Assembly (NCBI GenBank): GCA_963854835.1
Contig: OY978529.1
Span: 47,425,821 to 47,489,820 of the forward strand
Source of the DNA: Megamerina dolium
Taxonomy: Eukaryota; Arthropoda; Insecta; Diptera; Megamerinidae
DNA length: 64,000 nucleotides
Direction of reading: 5' to 3'
Shown here: positions 1-13,729 of the stretch, one piece after another
Numbering within the stretch: the stretch's first letter is position 1
How the letters are laid out: each line of letters starts with the position of its first letter
Position numbers and translations under genes: made by a program
Notes under the pieces: model-generated
What the model was told of the DNA's origin: nothing
The model's input: only the letters and a program-made list of their open reading frames with translations
Database searches by the model: none

Positions 1-244
1 ATATAAAGGCAACAAATATAAATTAATATATTATGTACAAATAAAAAATCCCCCCTTTGTCCAGATAGAATAACAACACTTTGCCACAATTTGACGGTCA
101 TTGTCTCGGCGGTAACAAAAGTCCTAATCCCTTTCTGCTCCCCTACGTCACCATTTTTTTTTTACAGTGGTTTAAAATTTGGTTTCTTCGGTCAAAATAG
201 AAACATAGAATTTTAAAAATCACATATGTTTTATCATATGTAAA

Positions 245-395
245 ACTGCGCTGGATAGGTCATATCATGAGAATTGAAAAACAAGTTTCGGCTAGGAGAG
301 TGTTACATTCTAACATCTACCCTCCGGTGAAAAGACGATTCTCGGCGATTGGAATTTGAAACTGCTGCCAGCTAGCAATAAAAGAAGACGGCTGT
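245..395 (+). mobile_element. LINE 3' fragment (RT C-terminal region)
   Basis: The plus strand reads LRWIGHIMRIEKQVSARRVL, matching the conserved LRWLGHVxRMxxxRxARR block at the C-terminus of RTE-like non-LTR polymerases, then decays. It is the same family as fragments near 30.0, 49.4 and 61.8 kb. A SINE begins about 15 bases downstream. Confidence 0.55.
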
Positions 396-408
396 TGTAT
401 TGACCTAT

Positions 409-660
409 GTTGCCGTAGTTCAGTTGTCAGTCAGTTCGATCTGTAGGTCGTAGGTTCAAACCTCGGCTTAAGACACAACTATAATATGGAAAATATGTTT
501 CTTTCGAACGATACCCGCCTGTTGGCAAGCGATTGGCAATTGTTTCGTCAGTAACAATTTGTCATGAGAATGCTTCTAAAAACGCTCTGTGACTAAACTC
601 AGAAAAAATTGATGTCACAAAGGTTCTGTCGTTCGGAACCGGATAATATAAGTCGGTTAG
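409..660 (+). mobile_element. tRNA-derived SINE, copy 1 (3' truncated)
   Basis: It has a decayed tRNA-like head (GCCGTAGTTCAG near 411 and a GGTTCAAACC B box near 450), then the family body GGCAATTGTTTCGTCAGTAAC and GATGTCACAAAGGTTCTG. The 3' tail module is missing. Confidence 0.65.
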
Positions 661-1104
661 TTTCAGCTACAAATATTTTAGTAAAATGTTGGAACGATTT
701 TCGAATTTGCATTAGCGTCGATTTCAGATGGTATCGGCTCGTCATTAATTGTTTTAAGAGCGACAACACACTTGGCGGGATCTTTTTCGATTAAGCATCA
801 GTAAAGGTTGTAAGGTAGACCATAGGCTTTACCAAAATTGATGGTCGATGTAATATTCAACGAATCGAAAAATAAGTAAAACGAAAAATCATACTGAATA
901 AAATATTTATATTTTCATATCAAATTATTATACCTTTTTTTCAGTTTGCACAAGAACAGCCTACTTCTTTTGTTTAATCATCCATTTTGCGTCGCGGTAT
1001 TTGTGTTTTGTCGCTTCGTCCCAATAAGGTGTTGTATGAAACTGTAGTCATCGAGAACGAGAATTGGTTTCCCTATCTTCGGCAGAAGCTCTTAGAATTA
1101 AGAG

Positions 1105-1123
1105 AGAGAGAGAGAGTGAGAGA
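1105..1123. repeat. GA microsatellite
   Basis: A (GA)n run with one interruption. Confidence 0.8.
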
Positions 1124-1779
1124 TTTGAGGATTTCCTACTTACCAAATTCTCGGTAATCTAAGCAAATAATTTACTTAGTCCGAGATTATCTGCAACCAT
1201 TATATGTTTGGGTATTAAATATGATAAAAACTAGGTAACATTTGGTTCCAGTCTCGTATACAATAAATAATATTATATTAGAGCCCTTATATTTTCGTCT
1301 TTTAAAGATTTTCCCTTACGGCTAATCGAAATTGATCCTTTAGTTAGTAATTTTAATGATTTTTTCATTATAAGCAGTGTTATTATTATTAAATAACTTC
1401 AAAGTTACGCAGTCGTACTCCAATATATGTAGTTATGTACATATATAACATTTTTGATTATTTCTTTTCTGCTTTGCTCTTTTGTTTTTTTATTTTTTTG
1501 CCATGGAAAGTGTAATAAGTTGCTGCTTCCGGCTTCATCGTAACTTTTGTAACAATTTGCACGTATGTATGTATGTACACAATATCAAATGCAGATAGTA
1601 TCGCTTTCAGTGAGTTTATGATTTCTTGTAAATAGGTAGGTACTTACTTACAAATCGTATATATAGGTACCTATGTACATACACTCATAGTGATATTGGT
1701 TTGCAGTTTCTTACATTTCTTTTATCTAGTTCTTCTTTTGTAAAATGCATTCTTTCGACTTTTTGTCGATTATATTGCG

Positions 1780-1806
1780 TGTATGTGTGTGTGTGTGTGT
1801 GTGTTT
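1780..1806. repeat. GT microsatellite
   Basis: A near-perfect (GT)n run between unique sequences. Confidence 0.85.
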
Positions 1807-1923
1807 GTGTATTGGCGGATTCTTTCTCCGTGGACTACAATAACACCTCTTTCCAACGTTCTCCTCATATCAATATAAGTAAGTGCACTTGTATGTTGCA
1901 TACCGCAAATGCGATGTTAACAT

Positions 1924-1960
1924 GATCATCATCATTATTATCATCATCCTCATCATCACA
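1924..1960. repeat. ATC trinucleotide repeat
   Basis: An imperfect (ATC/ATT)n tract. Confidence 0.7.
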
Positions 1961-3893
1961 AGCGTTAGAGTTTTGCAGTGGGTTACTTGCTTGCTTTCAT
2001 ACAATATAATAACATATGTAACAGTAGCTGTGGCAACATATAAGTGTAAGAACAGCAGAAGCGGCAGTAATTGCAATCACTATTTGAGTACGTTTATATA
2101 TTGTACAATGTATGATACTATACATACATGCATGCATACATCTTTCACTTCATTCAACTCTAATACATAATTCTAACACAAAATGATCTTCTAACTTCTT
2201 TTGTGGAAATTGAAGTAAGTATGTTCATTCCAGAAATTACGTTCGTGGAGTGCAGTTGTGTTTTATTGTTGCAAAATATTTTTAAAAAAATCCATCTATC
2301 GAAGCATTTACAATAAAAGTGCATAGTGCCTGTACAGGATTATTTTACGTAATTAATTACTAGACGTCGGAACGTAGCGCGGTTAATGTGAAATTAGTTA
2401 GAACACAAATTTACGAATACTCATCGCCAAATGGTTTAATATTTTGTGGTATACAACATATGAAAAAATATTAAATAGAATTTAGCATAATTATGTTTCC
2501 CAGTGATAAACGGATTGCATTACTATCAATATATCTTGTAGTAAGTATATATTTATTATACGTTAAATGGTTTTCAGATATATGTATGTATTAGTTTCAA
2601 GTTTAGTTCTAAATATAATAAGCAAATGAAATAATCATGCCAAAAAAGAATAGTAAAAACTTTTAAGTATTTTTTCTTTTCCACAATAAACTAAAATAAT
2701 TAGCATGCATCTAGCATTCTACAAATCCGACTATCCCATTATCGTATTACGCTTTACGTATTTAATGCAGATATACGATATAAAATTCAGCAACTATGTA
2801 TTGTTGGAAAACTATTGTTTATTGTTTAAAAATCAAATTTCAATGAACAATTCTATGAATTTCTATGAAATAAATATTGTCAGCATCAGGGATGTTGGTT
2901 ATCGTAAAAATTGTTTTACTGCTCGATACTATTGCAACATTCATCTCTGTCCTGTACTTTCGAAATGCCTTAAATATAAAATGCATAATAGTACACACAA
3001 TAGAATTTATTAAATAAACGATAGGAAATAAAAAAGCGGTACATTCTCTAAATGATCTTGTTCAAGTATTTTCTTCACATGTAAAATGAAAATAAATGAA
3101 AATAAATGAAATAAATGAAAATAAATAAAAATAAAAGTACCTACTATTGTAAATACTTTTTGTGAAAATGAAAAGTGAAGATGTAAGGATTACACGGTCA
3201 TAAAAAATTTTCATTTCAATGTACATATTTGAATGTTGAAGTGACCTAGTAAATATTGTAGGTTTGTTTGAGTTCAAACCACAACCAGACAGATAATTTC
3301 TACTAGCATCAAATTATCGATATACTATTGTTGAATCGGGTTACTTATTATTCTTATTGTTATTGTTATTATTATTGCACAGCGACCAAAAGCTTTATTG
3401 TGCTCCATACACGTCCTATAGATCTTCTGTCATTCATAATACTGTTAAAAACCTTGAAATTGTTCTAAACTGTGTGCCTACTGAAGATTCCTATTCCTCC
3501 ATGGTGATTCTGTAAGAGTTTTTGGAGAGTATTCCCATCACTAGGGTCAGTTGCGTCATTTAACCAGAAATAACTCAGTTATTCTCCAACTTATTAGTGA
3601 CTTTGACTCTCCAAATATTTCATATTCGTTTTATTCGAAATTTCATGCAATTTCAGAATATATATTGGTGCATATCATACGCTTTGTCATTTGTCAAAGA
3701 ATGATAAATAAAAGTGATAAATTAAAGATATTTACGATTAAGATTGCCCATTGTATTTCACACAATTCCTTCGAGGCTGTATTTGTTATATCTCGTCCGT
3801 GCGTCCGTGACAAAAAGGCTACAACTCCAGCCTAGAAAATTTTGAAAAATACTATACCCTCTCATATGGCCATTGTATTCGTCAGATTTAGCA

Positions 3894-3945
3894 GAGTTAG
3901 GTTAGGTTAGGTTATTTTGGCTGCCCTCTCTCTCTCTCTCTCTTT
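3894..3945. repeat. GGTTA repeat plus CT microsatellite
   Basis: Several tandem AGGTT units are followed by about nine CT units, at the edge of SINE copy 2. Confidence 0.7.
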
Positions 3946-4262
3946 CTAAGAGGACACATTTACACCAGAAAGGCCCACTGTGATACCACCGAGCTTCTCT
4001 GTTGTGCGTGATAAATTTGAAGGGACCTACTTATATTAGCCGGTTCCGACCGGCAGAACTCTTGTGACATCACTTTAACTTAGTTTTGTCACAGAGCTCT
4101 TTTAAGAAGCATTTTTGGTAAATTGTAACAATTTTTAAAAATTTTTAGTAAGAGTAACAGTAGCCGTTCGAATGAAACTTCTTTTCGATATTAAACTTTG
4201 TTATGCTTTGCCTGGGATTAAACCCACGATCTACAGATCAGAAGGCCGGCACCGATTTTGCA
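3935..4262 (-). mobile_element. tRNA-derived SINE, copy 2 (degenerate)
   Basis: In inverted orientation it carries GAGCTTCTCTGTTGTGCGTG, AAGGGACCTACTTATATTAG, the GTGACATCACTT block and the tRNA-head remnant GATCTACAGATCAGAAGGCC, in the same order as the complete copies. Confidence 0.65.
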
Positions 4263-6984
4263 ATAACCTCCAAGATTTAATTAAATAAATTGAAATACTT
4301 AAAAAAAAAAAATTGAAATTGAAATAGGCCCATTTAACAAATGCCCACATCAAATATTGTTAAGCCGTTTTGAAAATTGTCCACAAAATCCACAATAATT
4401 GAGATATTAGCGAGTAGCAAGGCATAATCATAACTCTGAGCCTGAAAGTGATATATTTGAAGTATTTCAGTGTTCCTCAAATCAGCATTTGGATGTACTT
4501 TTAAGGCTACATTTAAGGCTATACATTTTAAACGATCCTTTAATATGCGATACTTGCGATCAACTTGCGTATAATTCCTTTAGAGGGTTGTTGCCTACAG
4601 CGATTAATTTGTGGGTGCCATGTGTCATCCACTGCGAGTCGTCTGATATGCTCCGTAGTCACTTTAATCGCAATATTTTCAGGAGCAACCAAATCAAATG
4701 AGGGTAATAATAAAAATGCCAATACTTTGATATAAGATTTAGTATAGTTTGGGAGCAGTGTCATTACTATTATTTTATTATTACTATCAAATTGACAGTT
4801 AGTGTGTAATTTGGCTCTTCTACCACAGCAAAAGTTTTACGGCTCTATTGTCGACCCTAACAGACTAAACGCGATCCCATCAAAAAAGGTGGCATAGCAA
4901 AATAGCATAGGATTGGTCTAATATCTGCGACTGAATTAATTTGATTGGTTAAACGTTAAATATTGTAACTAAATACTAAAAATCAAAGAAAATATTACAA
5001 TTTACTTTGCACCGGTCTTTGTGAGAAAATCACTAATTGGCACCTAAAACGCGATCAATATCAAGTAGGTTTTTGGGTGACATTTCAAGTGCTTAATTTC
5101 CCTTTTAATGCATATATTTGCATATATAGTACACATTATTATATGTAAACATATGTAAACCAGTATTTAGTTGGTGCATATAAAATTAATATTCACATGT
5201 TTTGGTACGCTTGTACCAAAATTCACGAAAATAAAAGAAAGAAAAAAAACGAAACAAAATGAAAAAATAAACAAAAAATGTCACTCAATGCAACATATGA
5301 AAATTACATTTAACTTGGTATTTTTGATCGCTTAGGCTGAATTTCAAACAAACAGTCTACAGCAAACTACAACATACAAACTACATTGTACAATATTTTT
5401 ATGCTTTTACTGCTAATAATGTTGGTTAGTTCCTCTTCTTTCACCAATTTAGTTGCGCTAACTTAAGTATTGACATTGTTGTTATTTTTTTTTTTTTTTG
5501 ATTTTTTTGTAATGCTATTGCTGCTGCTGCTTCTGCTTAAAATTTCAAACTTGTTGTTTATATTCATAAGCAACCGTGAAAATCTACCCACTGACCTATA
5601 TCAACAACCCGACAGAACAAGAAAATCTAAATAGTTGTGTGGCATTAGTTTAGATTCGACTAAACTCGACTTGTCTCGGCTGAAAGCATGGCACCACTAA
5701 TACGATAAAAACTACAAGTTGCAATTCGAGTAGCGGGATGAAGTCTAATATTGTCGCTTAACTGGAATTGATGCATGCAGGTTGCACACACACACTACGT
5801 AGTAGTATGCACTCGTACATATTTATGCATATACATATGTACTTACTATTTATATGTTAATACTTTTTACTCTTGCATATAACGACATTGCATATACAAA
5901 TAGTAATGTTATGCATGAATTTTAATAATTGAATAAAATGATATTTGTTAAAATGGCCTCTTGAAATTTAAAAAATGTTTCTTACTTCCAATGTACTTTA
6001 TTTATATGTCTTCAAATTCCAATAGAAGGTGAGATAGCATTTCCGAGTTGAATACATATTAATATAATCATTTGTATTATAGTATAAAGGGATCAATACG
6101 AAGCTCTAGAACTAAATATTATACTTATTAGAGTAATTTGGCTGTCCATCTACCAAATACAACAGACTACAATATACTATATGCACTCAAAGCAGTAATA
6201 ATACGAGTGAAGAGCAAGAATATGAAACAGACGTGGAAATTGTAAAGCGATAATGTTCGTTATTAAAATTATGTACAAACTGCATGTAAAAACAAAATTG
6301 TACCTATCGTATATATGTAGTAGGTATAATTATCGTATTTTGTTTAATACTGACAATACTGGCGCTCTACGTTTTATATGCTTCATATATGTAGATGTAA
6401 GTATACGAGTATTTGTATTTGTACATCCAATATTTGAAAGATAGGGAGCCAATTTTTATTATTTTGCTTTCATAATTTAAATCAAAATTTGTTTAAAACA
6501 AGTTCAACGATAACATTTCTTTAGAGAATTTATTCGTTTTTTAACCTTACAAAAGTAACATAAATTGATAGCGCATGCTTAAATTTTTGCTAACACACGA
6601 GAACACTTAATTTTAATACCGAATGATCGCAAAAAATACCAGAGAGCAGTTTGAATTGTTATAATATCAGTTTATACGTAAGCAATATATAAAATTTATA
6701 TTTATATTATTTATATATTTTTTTTTGTAACAGAATAGATATACAAAAAGAGTCATTTGATGCATTTCTTCTAAATTCAGTAACGTTGTGGGCATCATTT
6801 AATATACGACGAGACAAATAATATTTAGTCCTTTTTTTAGCTAACGCGGCAAATTCCTACTATAGAAAAATACATCACTTATTATATTGGGTCGTATAAC
6901 TGGAGTGTCAAAGATTTAAATGTTTGTTCAATTTTTAAAATGATTGGTGAAAAAGTTTTAATATCAGAAACCGTTTCTTTTTAT

Positions 6985-7810
6985 AACAGTCGATAATAAT
7001 TTAGATCTTCCAAAAGATTCTAAAAACAAAATTTTGACAAAGCTCGATTTTATTATTCAACATAGTTGCCTTCGAGGGCGACATAAAGAGTATAGCGATT
7101 TTCTAACTTTTCGATACAACTTTTATAGTACGATTTCTCTTTCTCGTCAAAGTAGGCCACAGTTTCAACGATTACTGCATCATCGGACTTAAATTTCTTT
7201 CCAGAAAGCATTCTTTTGACATCAGAAAACAGGAAAAAGTCGTTGGGGGCTAAATCTGGAGAATACGGTGGGTGGGGGAGTAATTCATTCAATTTTGCCA
7301 TCGTTTTCATAGATTTATGATACGATGCATTGTCTTGATGAAACAACACTTTTTTCTTTTTGCAAATGTGGCCGTTCCTTTGCGATTTCACCCTTCAATC
7401 GGTCCAAGAGTTCACAATAGTAGTCGCTGTTGATGGTGGTTCCTATTTGGATATAGTCGATGAATATTATTCCCTTCACATCCCAAAATACTTTAGGCCG
7501 TTTAATAGCGCCAAACACTCCGTTGAAACATCGATACGTTGTTGTTTTTGGTCGACTGTGAGCTCACGCGGCGCCCACTTTGCATAGAGCTTTCGCATAG
7601 CCAAATGTTCGTGTAAAATGGTAAAAACACTACCATCTGATATCTTTATAATGTCAGCTAGCTCGTGCACCTTCAATTTGCTATCGTCATATCCAATTTG
7701 GGGATTTATTTGATATTTTCTGAAATGACGGCCTCAATTGGGCGTCCACTGCGCTCTGCATCGTTTGTGCTGGTACGACCACGTTTAAATTCAGCAATCC
7801 ACTTTTCTGT
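6985..7810 (-). mobile_element. mariner transposon remnant (internally deleted, frameshifted)
   Basis: The minus strand codes mariner transposase pieces in several frames: a helix-turn-helix part (KVHELADIIKISDGSVFTIL), KLYAKWAPRELTVDQKQQRI, then a jump to DVKGIIFIDYIQIGTTINSD. The catalytic block VLFHQDNASYH follows, then PHPPYSPDLAPNDFFLF and the C-terminus YTLYVALEGNYVE with a stop at 7053. The two visible catalytic Asp residues are in HQDNA and SPDLAP. The segment holding the first catalytic Asp appears deleted. Ends are approximate, as I could not define the inverted repeats. The element is not expected to be active. Confidence 0.85.
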
Positions 7811-8009
7811 CATTTATCTCCATGGAGCAGAGTCCGAATAATGTTTATCAAGCCATGGTTTGGTTTCCACTGTATTTTTTTTTTCATCTAAAAGCAATGC
7901 TTTATCAAAACACGAAATTCACTTTTATCTATTTGTTTTCGATAACAAAAGATGCTTCCAGTTGTCGGATTGTTGTCACTTTTATACACGTGTCGGTTGC
8001 AGGTTAGAA

Positions 8010-10056
8010 TTCAAAAAAAAATCATATGGAAAAATTCTAGTAACGCCATCTATGTATCATCCTACACACTTATTGAATGGCCTGTTATATTTTCATATAT
8101 CTATAGTCTCTCCATGTTTGGGAAGTTGTACAAAAATTTATTTAGTAACAACTCAGAAATATTTTGACGGATAATCGAGAACTTCACTTTTAATTTATTT
8201 GCCAATATTCTAAATAACATTACGATCTTGTTCAAGTTCAAATGTAGCAAGGGTATTATGGGGTTATATAATTTATGTTTGCGTTTTTTAATAAAATTTG
8301 CACAATGTATTTTTAGCCTATTTCACCAAACGCAAACTTTTTGGCAGCTCCTCTTCGGCACCTTCGTTGCATACCGTTAGCCAATTCATGGAGCGACGGG
8401 AAGTGGAAACCATTTACCACTTTATCTTCGCAGAAGCGCATAGTATTTGCTTATTGTATTTTATTCACTTCAAATTTCAATTAAATGTGAATTTCAATTT
8501 CAAAATTATTGAAAATTTGTTGTAACTTATAATACTTAATACTTAATATTTATTATTTTCATTTTGAAAGGTCAACAAAATTTCAAATGAAACTTCAGAA
8601 TTTTGGGATTATTTCACAGAAATATAAGGTAGGACAAAATTCATGTTTTCTATTGAACGTCAAATAGTTAATATGGCCGACAAGAAGTGCGAATAGAACT
8701 TTTTGATCATGGTAACAACATGGTAAAATTTTACACTCTTAATCTTAATCTAGTGGCAAATGATTCTGTACAAAGAATATCATACTGAGAAAAAAATATG
8801 AACAAATTTATTCATTAAACGAATACAACTATTATCTGAGAGTAACTTCTTTTCGATCTATGCTTAAGCTCACATTGTTATTCGTTTGATGACAGCAACT
8901 AAGGCCAATCTCTTAATAATACTACAAAAACAAGTCCATAGAGTAGTGAAATTTAAAGTCAACTCCCATTAACTTTTCTTCTCCAATATATTTCCTTTAC
9001 ATACTTAGCAGCCATACTTACCAATCAAAAAGCCAAACAATCTCACTTTGTAATGTACTAAGGAATGATTTTATTATTGTTCCAAAATGTAAATCAAATC
9101 AATTTGCATTTGAGAAATGTGTCCAATTTCATGTATTCTGTACGATTGTTCTGTCGATTGTTGGTAATTATTTCGACACTATGTTTGTTTGTATAAAAGA
9201 AAACGCAAAAAAAGTGATGTCACAAAGATTCGGTGCGTGATGTCTTAGACCCGATCTCGCGGCGCGAGGAAGTAGGAGGTCATGGCCCGATAGAAATCTC
9301 ATGTCTATTTAAGTTAATACACTTACGTGCCCGTATCTAATTTAGTGCTAGCTACAGCATTTTCGATGTTTTGAAAATTGGTGAGTCGGCCCATTTTTAT
9401 GGAAAATATTAAAGTTAAAGTTAAGCTTGGCCGTGACAATTGGTATCCATTATGAGGACTTTTCTTCAATTGGCGCTTCCTTTTGAGCCTTGTCTTGTGA
9501 GCTCATCGGCTTTACATTTTCTCCGTGTCTGGGTACTCAGTACAGGAGAATTTGTGCTACTCTGCCATCTCATTGATCCATTTATTTATACCAGCGTAAA
9601 TTTCGAATGAACTTATACTTTTCTCTAAATATTGATGCTGTCATTCATGCTGGCATATCATATTAAAACAAAAAAACACTAAAAGTATTCTTAATCATCG
9701 CAGAAATGTATACGATACATAGGTAAGCGTGATTTTGTCTCCCCTTGATTCCTCTTGTAAGTTAACATGGCCACACTGTGTCTCTATGGTCATGAGCACG
9801 CACACAGTACAATGCTCGTAGTTATTTGTGTTTTTATCCATTCCATGTAGTTATTTGTAACAAAAGAAAATAATGCACAAATTTACCGTTAATTAATGGA
9901 AATATTAAATGCAAATGCATGTAGGCATCATGTTACATTTGTGTGTATTTGTAATTATTACAATCGAACATTTTTATTTTCTTCATCATATCGTGTTCTT
10001 ATTTTAATTTTGTTGTTGTTTTATATTATGACATGCACTCTAAGTGAATACATATA
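8010..10056. other. non-coding stretch, no gene found
   Basis: Nothing recognisable between the mariner and IS630-type remnants. A short GTGATGTCACAAAGATTC string at about 9214 resembles the SINE body but is too short to call. Confidence 0.5.
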
Positions 10057-10774
10057 AAGAGTCTTCCAACAAGGACGATCTGATTTTAAAATGTAATAAA
10101 ACAAGAAATATGTACTACGATAGAACAATAATTATTATTTTTATTTTGAAGTTTGATAATTGACAATTATGTTCTGAATAAGACATCATTTAAATGATCA
10201 CCTCGACTTTGTCTTTGTGGTCATTTAAGACTTTGGAGCGAAGTCGGTGAGTCCAATTTTCAATGACTCTATGCAATAAATCTATACAAGAAGTCTAATG
10301 TCACCAATAAACGTTCAATATTCGATTTCAGTGCTTAAGTGTTCGTGGTTCATAAAAATATCACAACTTCTTGGAAGCTAGTTAACAGTTGCATTTCTTG
10401 AAATTATGGAATCACCAAACTTTTCTTGCAAAAGGTGAGAAGTTGCATCACACCACATTGTTACTTTCTGAGGATGAATTGGTTTCTCAACAATCTCTTC
10501 CGGATTAGTATCGCTCCAGAAACGACAATTTTGTGTATTAACAAAGCCATTCAGGTGAAAATGAGCTTAGTCCGAAAAGATTGTTTTGTTATTAAAATAA
10601 TGATTATTTCCATAAAATTTTTGGATGATAACCAAGCGTTGGTGAAGCATATATTCTAACATGATGAATCGTCAGGCTATACTGAATACAAATGATAGCA
10701 TTTGACATTTCTGCTGTTTTCAATATGGCCGTTATTTCATTTCAAAATCATATCATCCCTATTGGAAAACCTTT
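10057..10774 (-). mobile_element. IS630/mariner-superfamily deletion derivative with TIRs and TA duplication
   Basis: The ends form imperfect inverted repeats of about 35 bp: AAGAGTCTTCCAACAAGGAC on the left, and AAAGGTTTTCCAATAGGGAT read inward from 10774. Each is flanked by TA (10055-10056 and 10775-10776). Inside, the minus strand reads AHFHLNGFVNTQNCRFWSDT, EEIVEKPIHPQKVTMWCDAT, LLQEKFGDSIISRNATVN and a C-terminal NWTHRL-type block. These are known pieces of an insect IS630-type transposase, with the centre deleted. Confidence 0.75.
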
Positions 10775-12654
10775 TATAATTAAATATATGTAGATGTTTA
10801 AGTACGCGTAATATGGTGAATACTACACTGGTAGCCTACATCATCTATGTATGTAAAACCGTTTGAAGAGATGCAAAGTACGGAAAAAGTGTTCGAAGGA
10901 AGTGTCAAGCACCTTTAGGGATACCAAAAGTTCCATGGAAACAGAATTTGGAAATAATTATTCCTAATACCGCCCAGATAAGTTGGAGAAAATTTCCCAA
11001 ATTTACCTCAACAATTATTATTATTATTTAAGGCTTATGTTGCACTGCGACTCTAGACAGTTGTAATAAGAAATTGACTCTATACATGCGATTATATGTG
11101 TATGTACATAAATATGCATTTACCCAGCAGCAAATAAAAATCTTTCATGGCTAATCTTAAAACATATACCTAGGTATTTCTAGCACTACAATTGAGATTT
11201 CTGGATGTAATTTTTATTAACTTAACGTTGTGACGTAATTTAAAAAGATAATGATACTATAATTACTTTTTTTGCAAGTTTTGCGCTGAAAACACTGTTT
11301 GTTTTTTTTTTTAGCGCGTCTTACTTTGAATTAAATCGTTTTAGTATCAATTGGTGTTTATAAAAATCGGTGCCGATTTCAAAATGGAATTAAAACAAAA
11401 TCGGTGAGAAAATCAGTTTGTATAAAAACAGACAGAGTTGTCAAGCAGTGAATATAACTGTTCACGATTACTTTTACAATATAATTTCAAAGCAATATAG
11501 AATGCTGGAATGAATGAACGCAAAAGAAACAAAGAAATACAATACGAAAAGAAGCACAATCCGAAGTTGTTGATATCTTGTGTTTGTGTTCTTCTTCTAT
11601 TTAACTTAAATAGAATTGAGTGGCGTTGAAAAAACTTGCACATATTTTCTTACACTTTTTATGCTTGCAGTAGGTACTTTACACCGGTGAGAATCTGCCA
11701 TGACAGATTGTATGCCCTTACAGTTGTTCGTAGTGGCGACTATGTAATACATGTATGTATGTATATCATTTGACCATTACTAGTTAGTATTAAATACAAA
11801 ATATGTTTTGCACATATGTACGTACAGCTAACACTGATCTGATTACCGGTCAGTAATATTAATATATTGTACTTCTTTCTTCCTACATCATCATATATGC
11901 ACCTAATGATTCTGTATAGTGTCAATGGTTTATAATTATATTTTGACCATATATTTAAATACAATTAAATTAGTCAACAATTGTACAATAAATCTATGAG
12001 AAAAAAATTAGAAATAATAAAAGTAAAATAATGCATTTGTACATACTTATCGAACCCACCTTATGTGCGTTGCAGCTGTAGCGGTTGTTTCCATGCACTT
12101 GTTGTTTATTCAAGTACAATAAAATGACCACTAGTATTAGAATTGCAAGTAGTCACAAATCCGTTATTCGCATAACATTGTTACCAATACAGCGTATCGG
12201 AATGCTCCAATAAAACTCATCAAACAACTTTAATAGCTGTACTTAACTGAGATAATGCTACTTTTTGTAATTATGTTATCAAATCGAATTTTCTACTAAA
12301 CTGCATAGGCACATATGTATATACACATGCGTGATCTTCATATAATTTCATAATTTTGTATATAATACTAAACACGATCGTATGTGTCACTGACGTACCC
12401 ACCAGAAAATGTTGTATGACCTTTCTTTTGGAATAGAATGTGTATACGATATTTCATAGGTACTTGTACGAGTAGGTCAAATTGTTCCAATAATCGTCAA
12501 AATTACGCCTAATTTATCTCTCAATATCTTAATCTCCTTATTACATTATCACTTTTTGAGCTTTAGACTTGTTATCTTATGAGAAAATGTTTGACTCTCG
12601 GATTTGATTTAAAAAAGAAACCTAAAATTTAGAGAAATATATGAAATCTTTATT

Positions 12655-13210
12655 TGAGTCGATAGAACGATCTTTATAATTCAATGTTTAAAGATGATTT
12701 CATGTAAATGTTGACCGCTGCTGCGCCTCAAATTGTTCATACGCTGGGTCCAATTTTGGTATATATCGGCCGGTATCTCATAAATTCGTCAATATTGGCT
12801 TCCAGTACGTCAACCGTTGTGGACTTGTCTCTATAGACATGAGCCTTAACATAGCTCCACAAAAAATAGCCTAAAGGCGTTAAATCATACGATCTAGGCG
12901 GACAATTGACCGGCTCCAAACGTGAAATAAACTGTTCACCGAACTCGTCTCTCAATTGGGTCATTGTTTCGCGTACTGTGTGGCATGTGGCACCGTCTTA
13001 TTGAAACCACATGTCAGCCAAGTCGAGCTATTCCATTTTGGACAAAAACAAGTTTGTAATCATCACACCGTAGCGCTCGCCATTCATAGTAACGTTCCTG
13101 CCTTTGTCGTCTTTGAAAAAGTACGGTTTAATGATGCGACCTACCCATAATCCACACCAAACAGTGCATTTTTCGTGGTTCTCGTAGTGTTTGAGCAACT
13201 TGTGTAATCT
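12655..13210 (-). mobile_element. IS630/mariner-superfamily transposase remnant (5' truncated)
   Basis: The minus strand reads ENHEKCTVWCGLWVGRIIKP, YFFKDDKGRNVTMNGERYGV and MITNLFLSKME, then (frame change) a degraded DDATCH-type block, TQLRDEFGEQFISRLEPVNC and PPRSYDLTPLGYFLWSYVKA, and finally a C-terminal HLHEI-type piece. It is related to the element at 10057-10774. The N-terminal part is absent, and several stops and frameshifts are visible. Confidence 0.8.
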
Positions 13211-13617
13211 GAATAAAAACGAATTTAACATAATAAAAAGTATACCAAAATTCATGCAAGATAGCAAGCTTGTGCCATTTGTGCGGTAATAGCAAACAAA
13301 TAGCAAATATCAAATATAAATTTAGGGTTATTAAAAATGGAGCACTACATGAAAAAATAATATGTTTTCATTGTTGAACAATACTTTAAAACTAGTACAG
13401 GTTTTCCAAAGACAATAATTTTCAGCGATGAGGCTCATGTAAAATTGAGAACAACTCAATGTCACCAATGCCTCATTTCCTCTAAAACTAATCACAACTT
13501 ATAGTTGAGGAGGTTAAGATCTTTGTTGGCTCATGGCCAACAGTCAGCACTAATAAACTCGGGTACATGCATTTCAAAACACTGTTGAGCTTAGAGTCTT
13601 GTTGAAGTATCCACGGT

Positions 13618-13725
13618 TTGCTAATATTGTCCAAAATTTAAGACGCACAACAGTAATGGAAGAGAAGCTCGGCCAATGAGCCCTTTGGGGCTTTAAGTGC
13701 CACATATTTATTTATTTATTTTTTA
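13618..13725 (+). mobile_element. tRNA-derived SINE, 3'-end fragment
   Basis: It contains only the tail module: AATATTGTCCAAAATTTAAG, CAGTAATGGAAGAGAAGCTC, GAGCCCTTTGGGGCTTTAAG and TGCCACATATTTATTTATTT. Confidence 0.7.
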
Positions 13726-13729
13726 TGAT

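Larger units (their letters stand above)
661..6984. other. non-coding stretch, no gene found
   Basis: AT-rich DNA with microsatellites and SINE copy 2. The longer open frames here are low-complexity, carry no recognisable domain and look like chance. A distant 5' exon of the ZP gene could hide here, but none was recognised. Confidence 0.5.

Noticed and set aside
1883..2170. 95-residue plus-strand frame with a long Ile run
   Set aside because: It is a translation of an ATC/ATT repeat and neighbouring low-complexity DNA. The opposite strand gives a similar artefact.
3890..3915. telomere-like GGTTA repeats
   Set aside because: Only a few units next to a CT microsatellite and a SINE; a simple-sequence tail is the simpler explanation.
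9205..9245. possible SINE fragment (GTGATGTCACAAAGATTC)
   Set aside because: Only about 20 bases match the SINE body and the flanks do not, so it is too short to call.
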